64,000 nucleotides of DNA, from the NCBI GenBank assembly GCA_964034945.1, contig OZ035963.1, positions 35,392,361 to 35,456,360 on the forward strand, written 5' to 3'. Positions 33,767 through 43,410 of the stretch are shown piece by piece; position 1 is the stretch's first letter, and each line of letters starts with the position of its first letter. Both the position numbers and the translations under genes were made by a program. The stretch comes from Chrysopilus asiliformis. Taxonomy: Eukaryota > Arthropoda > Insecta > Diptera > Rhagionidae. The notes under the pieces were generated by a model, which did not search any database, had not been told where the DNA came from, and saw nothing but the letters and a program-made list of their open reading frames with translations.

Positions 33767-36700
33767 CTAAAACAATAAAATAAAATTTTAATTATTATTA
33801 AACTCAATACGATTACGTGCCTACTTATTTTTACACGAAGTGTTTCACGAACGCACTCTTATCAATCAACTGATCGGCGGTTTATCAGTCACAAAATTAG
33901 AAGTTGAAAATGCCGTGAATCAGTAACATTTTAAAATCATAAGAAGAACTACAATTGACAGGGCAATCGTCAAATCTTTATATATAAAAATGGATGTTTG
34001 TCTGTCTGTCTGTTTGAGATTACAAAACTCAAAAACGACTGAACCGATTTTTATGCGGTTTTTTACAAAATGATCTGCGTTGCTAGGAGCAGGTTTTTAG
34101 CTTTGTTAGATTTTCAAAATTCGAGACAGAAGATTCTGTACGGATAACGCAAAAAAAAGGAAAAATTAGTATTATAGGGTTTTTGGGGTCGCTGATCACG
34201 GCTCTGGTGTTGGAATTTCAAAATTCTCGCGTCTAAAGAATCACACAGCTGATTTTTTTAAATTTTTTTTATTTTACTATTGTTATTTTTTTTTAATGAA
34301 AATGTACTTAAATAATAAAAAAAATTAAAAAGTTTTTATTTTTAAAAATGCACTAAAAAGGGAAAAAATAATTTTGTTTATACTGTGTATCAGATAAATA
34401 TTAATTTTATTTTTCATTTAATATTAATTTTATTTCGCTTTTAATTCAGGAGTGGTTTCCGTAACTTGTTTCAAGCGTTTGTTTCGAGTTAGAAGAAAAA
34501 GTAGTATTCGCGATCTCTGCTTCGAATATTACTTTTTCTTCTAACTCGAAACAAACGCTCGAAACAAACGCTCGAAACAAACGCTTGAAACAAGTTACGG
34601 AATACCACTGCTGATTCACAGTATTAAAAAATCATTTTTTTCCTTTTTACTGTATTTTTTTAAAGAAACTTTTTTAAATTTTTTTTTAATTTTATCTCTT
34701 TAGTGATTTTGTATTAGTATGACTAAAAATCCAAAATGACGTCTGTCTTTCGCCACGCTGGTTTATAGCCGTAAAAAACGAGGCGGTTTTATGTGTGTAT
34801 ACATATGTGTGTATATGTTGATGCATGTCGTTCGCTTTTTTCGTTAGAGAATGTCGTAATAATTTATAAAAAACATAACTTCATCCACCTAGCGGTCAAA
34901 TAATAGTTTTTTACATAATTAAACCTCACATGATGAAAAAGTGAACACAGTAAGAATTCGTTATACTGAATCCGCAAAAAACTAGGACGTTCACTATATT
35001 GCGTACGGTCACAATTTCAAGGTCTAGTATGGATGCACTGTAATATAGCTTAAATGGCAAAAAGCAGTTTTTAATGAATGAATTCTATATTTTGGACGAA
35101 AATATTGAATAAATTTCTTTTGGACAATTTGTTTTTGAGCACACATCATTGCTATATCTTGTATGTTTTCGTTTTAGACCAGCTGGAACTGAAGCTAAAC
35201 GAAAAAATCAAAAATTTATTCTCAAACAGAAGCAGAATAACAGCATGTTTTTAATAATGAAGTTTTAATAATGACGAAGATATTCAGAATACTGATGAAA
35301 ATTGCGAAGCTGTCGTAGAAAATTGCGAAGCTGTCGTAGAAAATTGCGAAGCTGTCGTGCTTCTACAGTTTCGTAATTGTCATCAATATTCTGAATATCG
35401 TCATCATTATCAAATAATGCTGTTATTCTGGCTCTGTATGAAAATCAATTTTTAATTTTTGTGTTTAGCTTAAATTTTAGCAGCTCTGAAACAGAAATGT
35501 AACAAATTTAAAAAAAAAACATTTCAAGATAAAAAGGCAATTAGATATGATTGTAGTACACAGTAACGAATATTATCATAATATAAAAATACTGGTAAAC
35601 CTAATTGATATCAGATAAAGGGTCTTTCAATAAGGACGCTCGAAGTTTGTTAGGTTATAGCGGCCATGTTGCCAAAGCAACATCTGTCAAAATTGTTGTG
35701 AACTGTGCAGTAGTGTATGTCAAATTACCATGAAAGGTTATAGCGTTGAACAACGTGTGCAAATTATCAAATTTTATTTGAAGTTGAACCAAATATCGCG
35801 AAAAAAATCATTTTTAGCGACGAATCTCATTTTTGGATGAATAAATATGTGAACAAGCAAAATTGTTGGATTTGGGGCGTAACAACCCACACGAGATACA
35901 CCAGCACCAAATGCATCCCGAGAAAGTCACCGTTTGGTGCGGATTTTGGTCTGTACTTCTTCCAAAACGAAACTGGCATTACCATAGCCGTCAATGGTGA
36001 GCGCTACAGATTGATAAGTAACTTCTTGTGGCCTAAACTGGATGATATGGATACCGACAATATGTGGTTCCAACAGGACGGCGCTACATGCCACACAGCG
36101 CATGCCACGATGGATATTCTGCACGAGCGATTTTAGGGCATGGTTATTTCGCGCGGCGGCGTCGTGAACTGGCCACCGAGATGGTGCGATTTAACGCCTT
36201 CAGACTTCTTCCTTTGGGGCTATATTAAATCGCTGGTCTATGCGAATAAACCGCAAACAAACGACGCCCTCAAAGCCAACATAAGCTAGTTCATATGACG
36301 GGCACTAAGGTAGTGACTATAACTACCGAAATACTGCGTGCATGTTGAGATATAATTTCAGAGCTTCATACATGTTGAAAATAGAGAACATTTGTATTGA
36401 ATGATTTAAATTTATTATCTAAAAACGCTGTCTGTTAATAGTACAATCTACTATACGTTATACAGTAGAACGCGCTTAAATGCAACACGCGTAAATGCAA
36501 AACGTGTAATTGCACGCAAAATTTGTGCATGGAGGATTTTTAAGCATTTTTCATATAAATATGCACGGATAAATGAAACACGCTTAATTGCAATACTTGC
36601 TTAAATGCAACCATTTTCACATCCGCAAAAGTATAAATTATATGAAATTTTACACGCTTAAATGCACATGTGCAAAAATGAAATGTAATTACACAAAAAA

Positions 36701-37301
36701 AAGTGATTATTGTTATTTTTATTTGATAAAATGAATTCTTAATTAGGGTCTTTGTTTTTGTGTAGCCTTGTTGAATTTAAATGTTTATTACAGGAATATT
36801 AAAGTTGCATGTTTATCTTTTACTCGCATAATTGCACATTAATGTGCATTTATCCGTGCTTCCGTGCTACGTATAAATGCAAAACACGGATAAATGCACA
36901 TAAAATTCTGCGAAATTCGATGTGCATTTAAGCGTGTTCTACTGTACTCACTTTTTTTCGTCAGTTGTCGGCATCTTAGGAGGTTTAACTTTCTTCGGTC
37001 GCTCCTTATAAGTTCCTTTCATCCTTGCAATAACATCGCTGTCGGATTTAGAATAGGCAATCCTCATTGGTTTATCGTAAAATGGAAATCCCTGCATAGT
37101 CCTCAACGCGTTAGTTGCACTAGAAATCTCCTTAAAAATAACAAATGCCTGACCCCGCATTTTCAATGTTTTTAATGCCACTATATCCAAGATTTGACCA
37201 AATTGAGAAAATATAGCGTACAGTGATTTCTTCAACTCATCTTTTTTGATTTTCTCGTTCAAGTTATTAATGTAAATAGTTTGATTCGGCCTTATATCCA
37301 T
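33469..37301 (-). CDS. snf: U1A/U2B''-type snRNP protein, sans fille orthologue
   Basis: Two coding exons, 37301-36952 and 33766-33469, join in phase across a 3,185-bp intron (GTGAGT ... TTTTAG) to give 215 residues. Two RRM domains are plain. RRM1 covers residues ~6-85, with RNP2 IYINNL (9-14) and RNP1 RGQAFVIF (49-56). RRM2 covers ~141-213, with RNP2 ILFLTNL and RNP1-like HDIAFVEF. A Lys-rich linker (TDEKKEKKKK) spans the splice. In flies one protein, SNF, serves both as U1A (U1 snRNA stem-loop II) and U2B'' (U2 snRNA with U2A'), in the nucleus. Length and sequence match the fly protein almost throughout. The stop TAA overlaps an AATAAA. The intron is unusually loaded with mobile elements. 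Confidence 0.97.
33825..33935 (+). repeat. Dispersed repeat in the snf intron, copy of 3795-3955
   Basis: Matches 3795-3955 with scattered differences (AGTGTTTCACGAAC, TGATCGGCGGTTTATCAG, GTTGAAAATGCCGTGAA). Confidence 0.5.
33965..34225 (+). repeat. Common insect dispersed repeat with GTCTGTCTGTCT tract
   Basis: TTTATATATAAAAATGGATG, then GTCTGTCTGTCTG, then CAAAACTCAAAAACGACTGA. This is a frequent arrangement in insect short repeats. The end shares GGGGTCGCTGATCACG with 15023. Confidence 0.5.
34452..34608. repeat. Fold-back element in the snf intron with a 13-bp triplication in one arm
   Basis: The arms GTGGTTTCCGTAACTTGTTT..CTTTTTCTTC-type pair almost fully across a short centre. The right arm has CGAAACAAACGCT three times in tandem (34547-34585) where the left arm has one. 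Confidence 0.75.
35170..35492. repeat. Large fold-back with a 21-bp triplicate at its centre
   Basis: Arms from GTTTTAGACCAGCTG (35175) to CAGCTCTGAAAC (35492) are imperfect inverted copies (AAGCTAAAC / GTTTAGCTT, CAGAATAACAGCAT / ATGCTGTTATTCTG, TATTCAGAATA / TATTCTGAATA). The 21-bp unit GAAAATTGCGAAGCTGTCGT(A) is repeated three times at 35297-35359. Confidence 0.7.
35617..36290 (+). pseudogene. Tc1/mariner-superfamily transposase relic in the snf intron
   Basis: A terminal-repeat-like start (GGTCTTTCAATAAGGACGCT) precedes an ATG frame [18 protein letters not shown]. The sequence then jumps directly to the catalytic domain: [47 protein letters not shown]. After a stop (TAG at ~36134) it continues with [19 protein letters not shown]. 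The DNA-binding half is deleted and the 3' end is missing. These motifs are those of insect proteins often labelled Tc3-like/mariner-like. It is clearly dead and transcribed antisense to snf. Confidence 0.8.
36463..36944. mobile_element. pogo/Tigger-like MITE at the snf 5' splice site
   Basis: Inverted ends CAGTAGAACGCGCTTAAATG (36463) and CATTTAAGCGTGTTCTACTG (36925-36944) differ at one base, flanked by TA on both sides (36461-36462, 36945-36946). 482 bp, non-coding, with repeated CGCTTAAATGCA/ATAAATGCA motifs throughout. The right-hand TA is intron position +6/+7 of the snf donor. Confidence 0.85.
36952..37301 (-). CDS. snf: snf coding exon 1
   Basis: ATG at 37301; residues 1-116 plus two bases of codon 117. 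Ends GACGAAAAAAA|GTGAGTA. Holds RRM1 and the start of the basic linker. Confidence 0.95.
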
Positions 37302-37433
37302 GATGTTTGCTCACTTGACTTTTGTATAGTAAACGATTTAGAATATAACCCGGCAAACGAAAAAAAAAAACGAGTTTGCTTCTTTAGTTATAAAGTACCA
37401 GGTTCTTACTTCAAGTAGAGTGCTTGTCTTATA

Positions 37434-37882
37434 TTACACCGCGTCTTGACCTGGGATTTTTCATCCGAAGAAATATCTCACCGCAATGAGATTTTTTTGA
37501 CATCTGGGCCGAAAATCTCTTGAAATTTTATTTCTCAAATTGGCAATGAAAAAAACACCCAGTCGCCGCTCTCGTAATTAATGCAATACGTGAAATTGAA
37601 AAGGCTGAAACAGAAGAACAGACGAAAAGAAAAACCCCTTAATGTTATATATTCTCTTCCAAAGCTTTTTGTGTCGTATTTTGTAAAAATTAGTTATTTT
37701 TGCAATTACTTGTCGGGAGAAATTGGATTCCTCCATCTTGAATTGTGAAATTCCAAGAAATTTTGCTATTGCAAGATTTCAAGAAATTTCTCTCTGGGAT
37801 TTTTCCCCTCCGTCAACTCGAGCTCTGATTGGTCAATCAAAAATCTCTGCGATGAAAAATCCCAGGTCAAGACGCGGTGTTA
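37434..37882. mobile_element. PIF/Harbinger-type MITE upstream of snf
   Basis: A perfect 29-bp inverted repeat begins CACCGCGTCTTGACCTGGGA at 37437 and ends at 37879. TTA target duplications lie on both sides (37434-37436, 37880-37882). A 3-bp TWA duplication is the PIF/Harbinger pattern. The element is 443 bp, non-coding, and starts ~133 bp upstream of the snf ATG. Confidence 0.8.
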
Positions 37883-38222
37883 GGCGTTTTCCATTGAGAA
37901 AACTGTATTACAGTAGTCTCCCGATAAGTTGTATATCCATCTAATTCATATGAATTTCCCGATCCTTTGAAAAAATTCAATAGGAAGGGGAAAATGGCTA
38001 TTGACGATATCTAAATTGGTCGCATTTATGCGCGTCACCAGCGGAAAACTATAAAAATTTGATTCATTATTACAAATAATTACCAAAATAACTGACATCG
38101 GTTAACAGAAGTATAAAATTGTTGTCTGAGGTATAAGACTTGCAAAGTTGTAGTTGTTTTAAAACACTGAAAAATTGTTTACAGAGTGTTCTAATCTGGA
38201 GGAAAAGCTGTTCTAACTGGCC

Positions 38223-38280
38223 TAATAGACTGTTCTAATTGGAGTTAACAGACTGTCCTACTTAGTAGAACAGTCTATTA
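38223..38280. repeat. Short hairpin, 15-bp perfect arms
   Basis: TAATAGACTGTTCTA at 38223-38237 and TAGAACAGTCTATTA at 38266-38280. Confidence 0.6.
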
Positions 38281-38459
38281 AGTGCTAATGTCCACTCTCT
38301 AGATTATAGTCTCTCTAACCATAATAAAATGTAATCACCCTAATAAATGTAATGAACACTATTTTCTTTTCCCTTATAACATCACAGGCTCTCTAATCAG
38401 AACGAATATTGATTAACTCTACTAGCTGATTTTAGCTTATTTGAAAAAACGGGAACTTG

Positions 38460-38784
38460 GCAATACTGCAATTCATCTTGGAGTTTTTTCGAGTAAGGAA
38501 AATTTGTCGCCATTTTAAGCATTTGTAATTCCTGCAAGATTCTACATAAATTCCAGGTAATAAAGACAAAATGTTGAATGATTCGTTAATTGAATATATC
38601 ATGTAATCTTAGCCAAATGGGATTGATGTTTATGTAGTTAAATTGAAAAGTGGATTGTTATGTAATATTCAAGGATTCCATTTTAAGCGATATTTTATTA
38701 TGAATATTAAATGGGTTATAAAAATGCTTATATTTATAAAAGAGTCTTAGCATGTATTTACACCTCTCAAGTTATTTTTGTAGG
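38460..38784 (+). promoter_or_regulatory. Possible promoter and non-coding first exon for TRIR-like and/or COX6B
   Basis: A candidate donor CCAG|GTAATA lies at 38556/38557. Candidate acceptors are TATTTTTGTAG|GG at 38783 (before the TRIR-like gene) and TTTTCAAATAG|GA at 40043 (ten bases before the COX6B ATG). An untranslated exon near 38480-38556 could feed either gene. No TATA box or initiator is convincing. Confidence 0.3.
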
Positions 38785-39034
38785 GACCAACTTCATTGTG
38801 CAAGAAACGCCCAAGTCGAATTTTACCTTGGAAGGATAATGGGTGTTGTTTGAGACGACAAACTGAAACAATTAGAGCGCCGTTGGAAAGCCATCCCGGT
38901 GAATATAAGAGAAAAATTTGCTTTATGCTTTTTATCTACATAAAACTTGTGCTGTCAACTAATCCAAGTTTTGTATTCGAACAAATCTCTTAACTTCTGT
39001 TCAAAGAAGATCTGACCACATTTTCTAGAAGATA

Positions 39035-39940
39035 ATGTCGTCCAAAGACGAAAGAAGGGACCGTGACCGCGATAGCCGAAGCTATCGCTATCGAAAATCT
39101 CGGGAAAGCACGCGTGATGATTATGAAAGACGGATTCATACCTCGCCAAGGCACAGAAGGAGGCGGTCCAATAGTTCATCTTATCAAAGATCAAAAAGTA
39201 GAGTACGGCGGCGATCTCGAAGCAGGTCTCATACGTCAAGAAATTATAGTCGTACTCCTGATCGCGGCAGTGCCACACACAGCAAAAGAAGCCGCAGGCC
39301 TAGATCCCATTCTGGCAGTCCAAAGCCTAGTTCTCAATCGTCTCGGTCCAAAACCGATGGCAATTCAAAAAGTCGAGATTTGAATAAACGCCACGATATC
39401 ATTGTAATACCCCGTGAAGAAAGCAGGTCCGAACAGAGAATGAAAGAAAATCAAAGTGATTCGAAATTCTCCAAAGTATTATCACACCGCGGTCTTGAAT
39501 TCATGTCAAGTTATGAAAATAAACGAATAGATATACCAGACGATTTAGACCCCATAAATAAAGAAAAAATTCATAAGGAAATCGAGGGAAAGCTACGTGA
39601 GGCTTTGGCCCGAGAAGGAAAAGTTTATCCCCCGCCTAAAACAGAAGCTTCTCATCCCATATTTGCTAATGATGGATCATTTTTGGAAACGTTCAAAAAA
39701 ATGCAACAACAAATGCTCCAAGTCAAACAACAAGCAAATGCTCCCAAAAATTTACAGCCGATTAATAGACGACGGGGAGGTAAAATATTGAAAACGGGAG
39801 TTGTAGCAAAAACAAAGATTTTGGATGGAACATCTTCGACGGAGACAAACGATGTTTGGTCTATTTATTTAAACGAAATTAAAAAGTACAGAAATGCCAG
39901 TTGCGACGTTGATATAAATACGCGATCTTTAGTGAAATAA
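39035..39940 (+). CDS. TRIR-like protein with N-terminal RS domain
   Basis: 301 residues in one exon. Residues 1-~115 are an Arg/Ser-rich region (RDRDRDSRS, RRRRSNSSS, RRRSRSRS), as in splicing-related proteins. The C-terminal third matches the vertebrate TRIR (C19orf43) family: FANDGSFLETF (210-220), RRRGGKILKTGVVAK (245-259), then W275 SIYLNEIKKYR and a final C-D-D-N-TRSLVK tail against TRIR's ..KTRPLVK. Vertebrate TRIR is reported as a telomerase-RNA-interacting RNase. Flies lack telomerase, so the role here must differ or be more general. The vertebrate protein lacks such an RS domain. The ATG follows AAGATA and no in-frame upstream ATG is evident. COX6B follows after 113 bp. Confidence 0.88.
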   Translation: MSSKDERRDRDRDSRSYRYRKSRESTRDDYERRIHTSPRHRRRRSNSSSYQRSKSRVRRRSRSRSHTSRNYSRTPDRGSATHSKRSRRPRSHSGSPKPSSQSSRSKTDGNSKSRDLNKRHDIIVIPREESRSEQRMKENQSDSKFSKVLSHRGLEFMSSYENKRIDIPDDLDPINKEKIHKEIEGKLREALAREGKVYPPPKTEASHPIFANDGSFLETFKKMQQQMLQVKQQANAPKNLQPINRRRGGKILKTGVVAKTKILDGTSSTETNDVWSIYLNEIKKYRNASCDVDINTRSLVK

Positions 39941-40053
39941 TATCTTTTTTAATGTTTTTTTTTAAAGACATCAATTCCATTTGAATTAATTTTTTACAAA
40001 AAAAAATTTCGGGTGAATTTTTCATACTTTTCTTTTCAAATAGGAGAACAAAA

Positions 40054-40296
40054 ATGCCAGCCATTACCGAAAAGAATCTTTCTACAGCACCGTTTGATCC
40101 TAGATTCCCAAACCAAAATCAAACACGTTATTGTTATCAGAGCTATATCGATTATCATCGGTGCCGTAAAGCTCGTGGCGATAGTTATGAACCATGCCAA
40201 TATTTCAAAAAATGTTTCAAATCGATGTGTCCAAACGCTTGGGTTGAGAGATGGGATGGGCAAATTGAAGAAGGAACTTTTCCTGGTAAAATTTAA
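40054..40296 (+). CDS. COX6B: Cytochrome c oxidase subunit 6B
   Basis: 80 residues, the normal length. The motif [17 protein letters not shown], the twin cysteine pattern C27-x9-C37 and C48-x10-C59 (coiled-coil-helix-coiled-coil-helix fold), and the ending EEGTFPGKI identify nuclear-encoded COX6B. It is a peripheral subunit on the intermembrane-space face of complex IV, imported by the Mia40 route through its disulphides. A 3' splice site (TTTTCAAATAG) ten bases before the ATG implies a spliced 5' leader. It lies 113 bp after the TRIR-like stop on the same strand. Confidence 0.95.
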   Translation: MPAITEKNLSTAPFDPRFPNQNQTRYCYQSYIDYHRCRKARGDSYEPCQYFKKCFKSMCPNAWVERWDGQIEEGTFPGKI

Positions 40297-40299
40297 TCC

Positions 40300-40850
40300 T
40301 AAAGTTTCAATGTACTTCTAACAACAATTATGTAACTTTAAAATAGCCGAAATACACGAGAGTTATCCCACATAAGTTTATTTTTATTTAATTTTTTTTT
40401 GCTGCTCCATGTTTAAGCAAGTTTTAACGACGTCAAAATGTGCAGGGTAAGAAAAATCTAGGGAGGTATGTATCAAAACAAAAGTGTATACTCAACGAAT
40501 TTTCACTGAGAATGAACTTCCTTACTATCAAGTGTTATTCTATACCAGTGGTGCGAAAATCCTTGCGGTGAGCTGAAGATGCAGGAAAAAATGTGCATTT
40601 TTAAAGTTAAATAAACGGTATTTTCGTCCCTCTTGAATGGAACTAAAACAGTTTATTAATAACTCTGTGTTGCAGCCGAAATCTGAGTACACACTTTGAA
40701 AGGATTTTGATCCCTGAACCACAGGCGTAACTACCTATAGGCGAAGTGAGCAAATGCTCAGGGCGCAAGGTGTTAAAGGGCGCACAAAAAAAATTTGATT
40801 TTACTAAAAATTTGAAAAAAATATTTGCTTAAAGAGATTAATATATGTTC
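40300..40850. other. COX6B 3' flank and possible hAT end
   Basis: A candidate AATAAA lies near 40611. At 40722-40790, ACAGGCGTAACTACCTATAG.. followed by CAGGGCGCAAGG and GGGCGCACAAAA resembles the start of a hAT element. It runs into the tandem array at 40851 and no second end is seen. Confidence 0.35.
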
Positions 40851-41539
40851 TATTATAAATTTTCATACATTTAACTTTATAAAGAGACTATATTGTCACA
40901 TTTTTAACTACAGTTCGAATCAAATTCCAAACGTCAAATTTTTTTGATTTTCGTTTCTAGCACAGTTCACTTTTAGTTGTAGCTAACATTTTTATCTAGG
41001 TAGCTTTTTTGTAATTGTAATTCAGAAATCTCACAATTAATTAAATTGTTTTTCTAAAGGCTTATCACTTCTAAACCAAGTGGAGCAAATTTCCCCAGCC
41101 ACTATGTGAAATTGACGGATGTTCAGAAGTTGCAGTTCTATATCGCTAATTATGCAAGAAGTCATTATATTTACTTCAAGCATTTTTTTCACGAATACCA
41201 CTTTTGCTCAAAATATGAAGAATCTCCGGGTTACGCCAAAAGTCTTCGGGTAACGCCTAATGTTTAAGAAAGTGAATATTATTGTTTTATTTTATTGATT
41301 TGTTGTTTTGTTTTAATGGTTATTTGCGTTTAATAAACAATGTTTTTTGTTTAAAAACACGAATTAAACACTTAAAATTACCTGCTTGTTTTAGTTTTCT
41401 ATGAGCATAACACCTTATGTTTGTATGGAACTGTGTTAAGATATCACAAACGACGGATGGTCCTATAGAAGTTGGATTCCTTCAACATTTTAGACTAAAG
41501 TGAAATGTTGCTTTTCGCTCCATTATTTATTTTACTTTC

Positions 41540-42045
41540 CTCTTCTATAAAAGGAAAGTACTGTTTTCGCGACGGAGACCACCTTGAGAACGATTGCAGA
41601 TAGAAAATTTCTGATCAGCACGAAATCCGCTTCAGACTAAATTATGAGGATGTCCGTGCATCTGTCTCTCGGTCTGTCCGTTTTTTGTATCTTACATAAC
41701 TCTAGAACGCGTTGACATAGCGACTTGAAATTTTTTGTAAATAAATTTTACAAAAATCGTAATTGTCTATCAACTTTTGGAAAAGTAACGGTAGCTATAA
41801 CGGTTACCTCCCATACAAATTGTTCGAAAAATACGGTTTTTAAAAAAAATCTAAACCTATGTGTTTTTGGCAGAAAATGAATATCACAAAATTTAAAGGA
41901 TATAAGATTTTCTACATTTTTTGCTTTAATGGTTTTTTGGTATTTCTAACGGTTCTCAAGATATTAAAAAAAACATTTTTTTTAAATCTGTCGAAAACTG
42001 TACTTTTATGAAAAAGTGTATATAACTAAATTTATAATAAATTAA
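41540..42045 (+). repeat. (GTCY)-containing repeat relic in each unit
   Basis: ATGAGGATGTCCGTGCATCT..GTCTCTCGGTCTGTCCG followed by CTCTAGAACGCGTTGACATA and the CTATCAACTTTTGGAAAAGT block also seen inverted at 2295. Equivalent positions: ~47214 on (unit 2), ~51641, ~56054 and ~60468 on. Confidence 0.5.
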
Positions 42046-42053
42046 ATTTTCTA

Positions 42054-43346
42054 TTGGGTCGTTCGGAAAGTCATTTCGTTTTTTCTCAACAGAGGGCCTA
42101 ATTGTATTTTTTCACAGCCAACTTCACACTTAAGTCGCATAATCATTATATATTTTGAAAGCTGATATAGTAAGGCTTGTTTGTTAAAAATTTTATTTGA
42201 TTCTGTGCCATAGTTTTTTTTTTGTGCCCTATCAAAGATGGAAAATCGAAAGCAGCATTTTCGGCATATTTTACTCTTTTACTATCGAAAAGGTAAAAAT
42301 GCAGTTCAAGCAAGGCGAAAATTATGTGATGTGTATGGAGAAGATGTATTGACCGAACGGCAATGCCAAAATTGGTTTGCAAAATTTCGTTCCGGCAATT
42401 TCGATGTTGAAGATGCACCACGTTCTGGAAGGCCCGTTGAAGCCGATGAAGACAAAATAAAGGCTTTGATAGATGCAAACCGCCGAATAACAACTCGAGA
42501 GATTGCTGAGAGGATAAATTTGTCGAATTCGACCGTTCATGATCACGTGAAACGTCTTGGTTTAATTTCAAAACTTCATATATGTGGTCCAATTTGTTCT
42601 TACAGAACGAAATTTGCTTCGTCGCATTAACGACTGTGATTTGCTTCTCAAACGTCAAAAAAATGATCCATTTTTGAAACGAATCATTACTGGCGACGAA
42701 AAATGGGTTGTTTACAATAATGTTAAGCGCAAGAGATCATGGAGTAAAAAAGATGAACCAGCTCAAACCACTTCGAAGGCCGATATTCACCAAAAAAAGG
42801 TTATGCTATCTGTTTGGTGAGATTTCAAGGGGATCGTTTATTTTGAGCTTCTACCGAACAATACCACTATTAATTCTGGAGTGTACTGTGATCAACTGGA
42901 CAAATTGAAAGATTCACTCAAACAGAAAAGGCCAGAATTGATCAACAGAAAAGGTATATTGTTCCACCACGATAACGCGAAACCTCATACAAGTTTGGTG
43001 ACCCGCCAAAAGCTTTTACATCTTGAATGGGATGTACTACCACACCCACCATATTCTCCAGATTTGGCACCTTCGGACTATTACTTGTTCCGGTCTCTGC
43101 AAAATTTTTTGGACGGGAAGACATTCACTTCAAATCAGGACGTCAAATATCACTTGGACTTGGACCAGTTTTTTGCCAGGAAAGATCAGAAGTTTTATGA
43201 ACGTGGAATCAATCTCCTGCCCGAAAGATGGCAAAAGGTATTGGACCAAAATGGAGAATATATAATTTAATAAAATATTTATACACTCTAAAAAAATCGT
43301 GTTTCATTTTCACCAAAAAAACGAAATGACTTTCCGAACAACCCAA
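42054..43346 (+). pseudogene. Dead mariner, array unit 1
   Basis: 1,293 bp with inverted ends TTGGGTCGTTCGGAAAGTCA / complement ..TGACTTTCCGAACAACCCAA (one mismatch) and TA flanks. The transposase frame starts at 42238. It reads the N-terminal DNA-binding part (ERQCQNWFAKFRSGNFDVED, APRSGRPVEA) up to KLHI. One extra T at ~42585 then breaks it at the WVPHEL motif. The second frame (GDEKW, first catalytic Asp) ends at a TGA replacing a Trp codon at 42818-42820. The third frame has HHDNAKPH and YSPDLAPSDYY, 34 residues between the two Asp (DD34D). By the overall pattern it is on the cecropia/Hsmar-like side of the family, unlike the intact copy at 21424. It cannot make an active transposase. Confidence 0.93.
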
Positions 43347-43410
43347 TATATAACCAATTTTCGTGCAATTGGTTTGTTAGAAACACTTCTTTTTAGGCAC
43401 TCTAGACTAA

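Noticed and set aside
38796..38993. 65-codon frame upstream of the TRIR-like gene
   Set aside because: No known domain, ends out of frame with the downstream gene, and fits a 5' leader exon after the acceptor at 38783 better; left as unproven.
42146..42658. 170-codon minus-strand frame repeated in most units
   Set aside because: It is the exact antisense of the dead mariner's first coding frame; it has no domain of its own.
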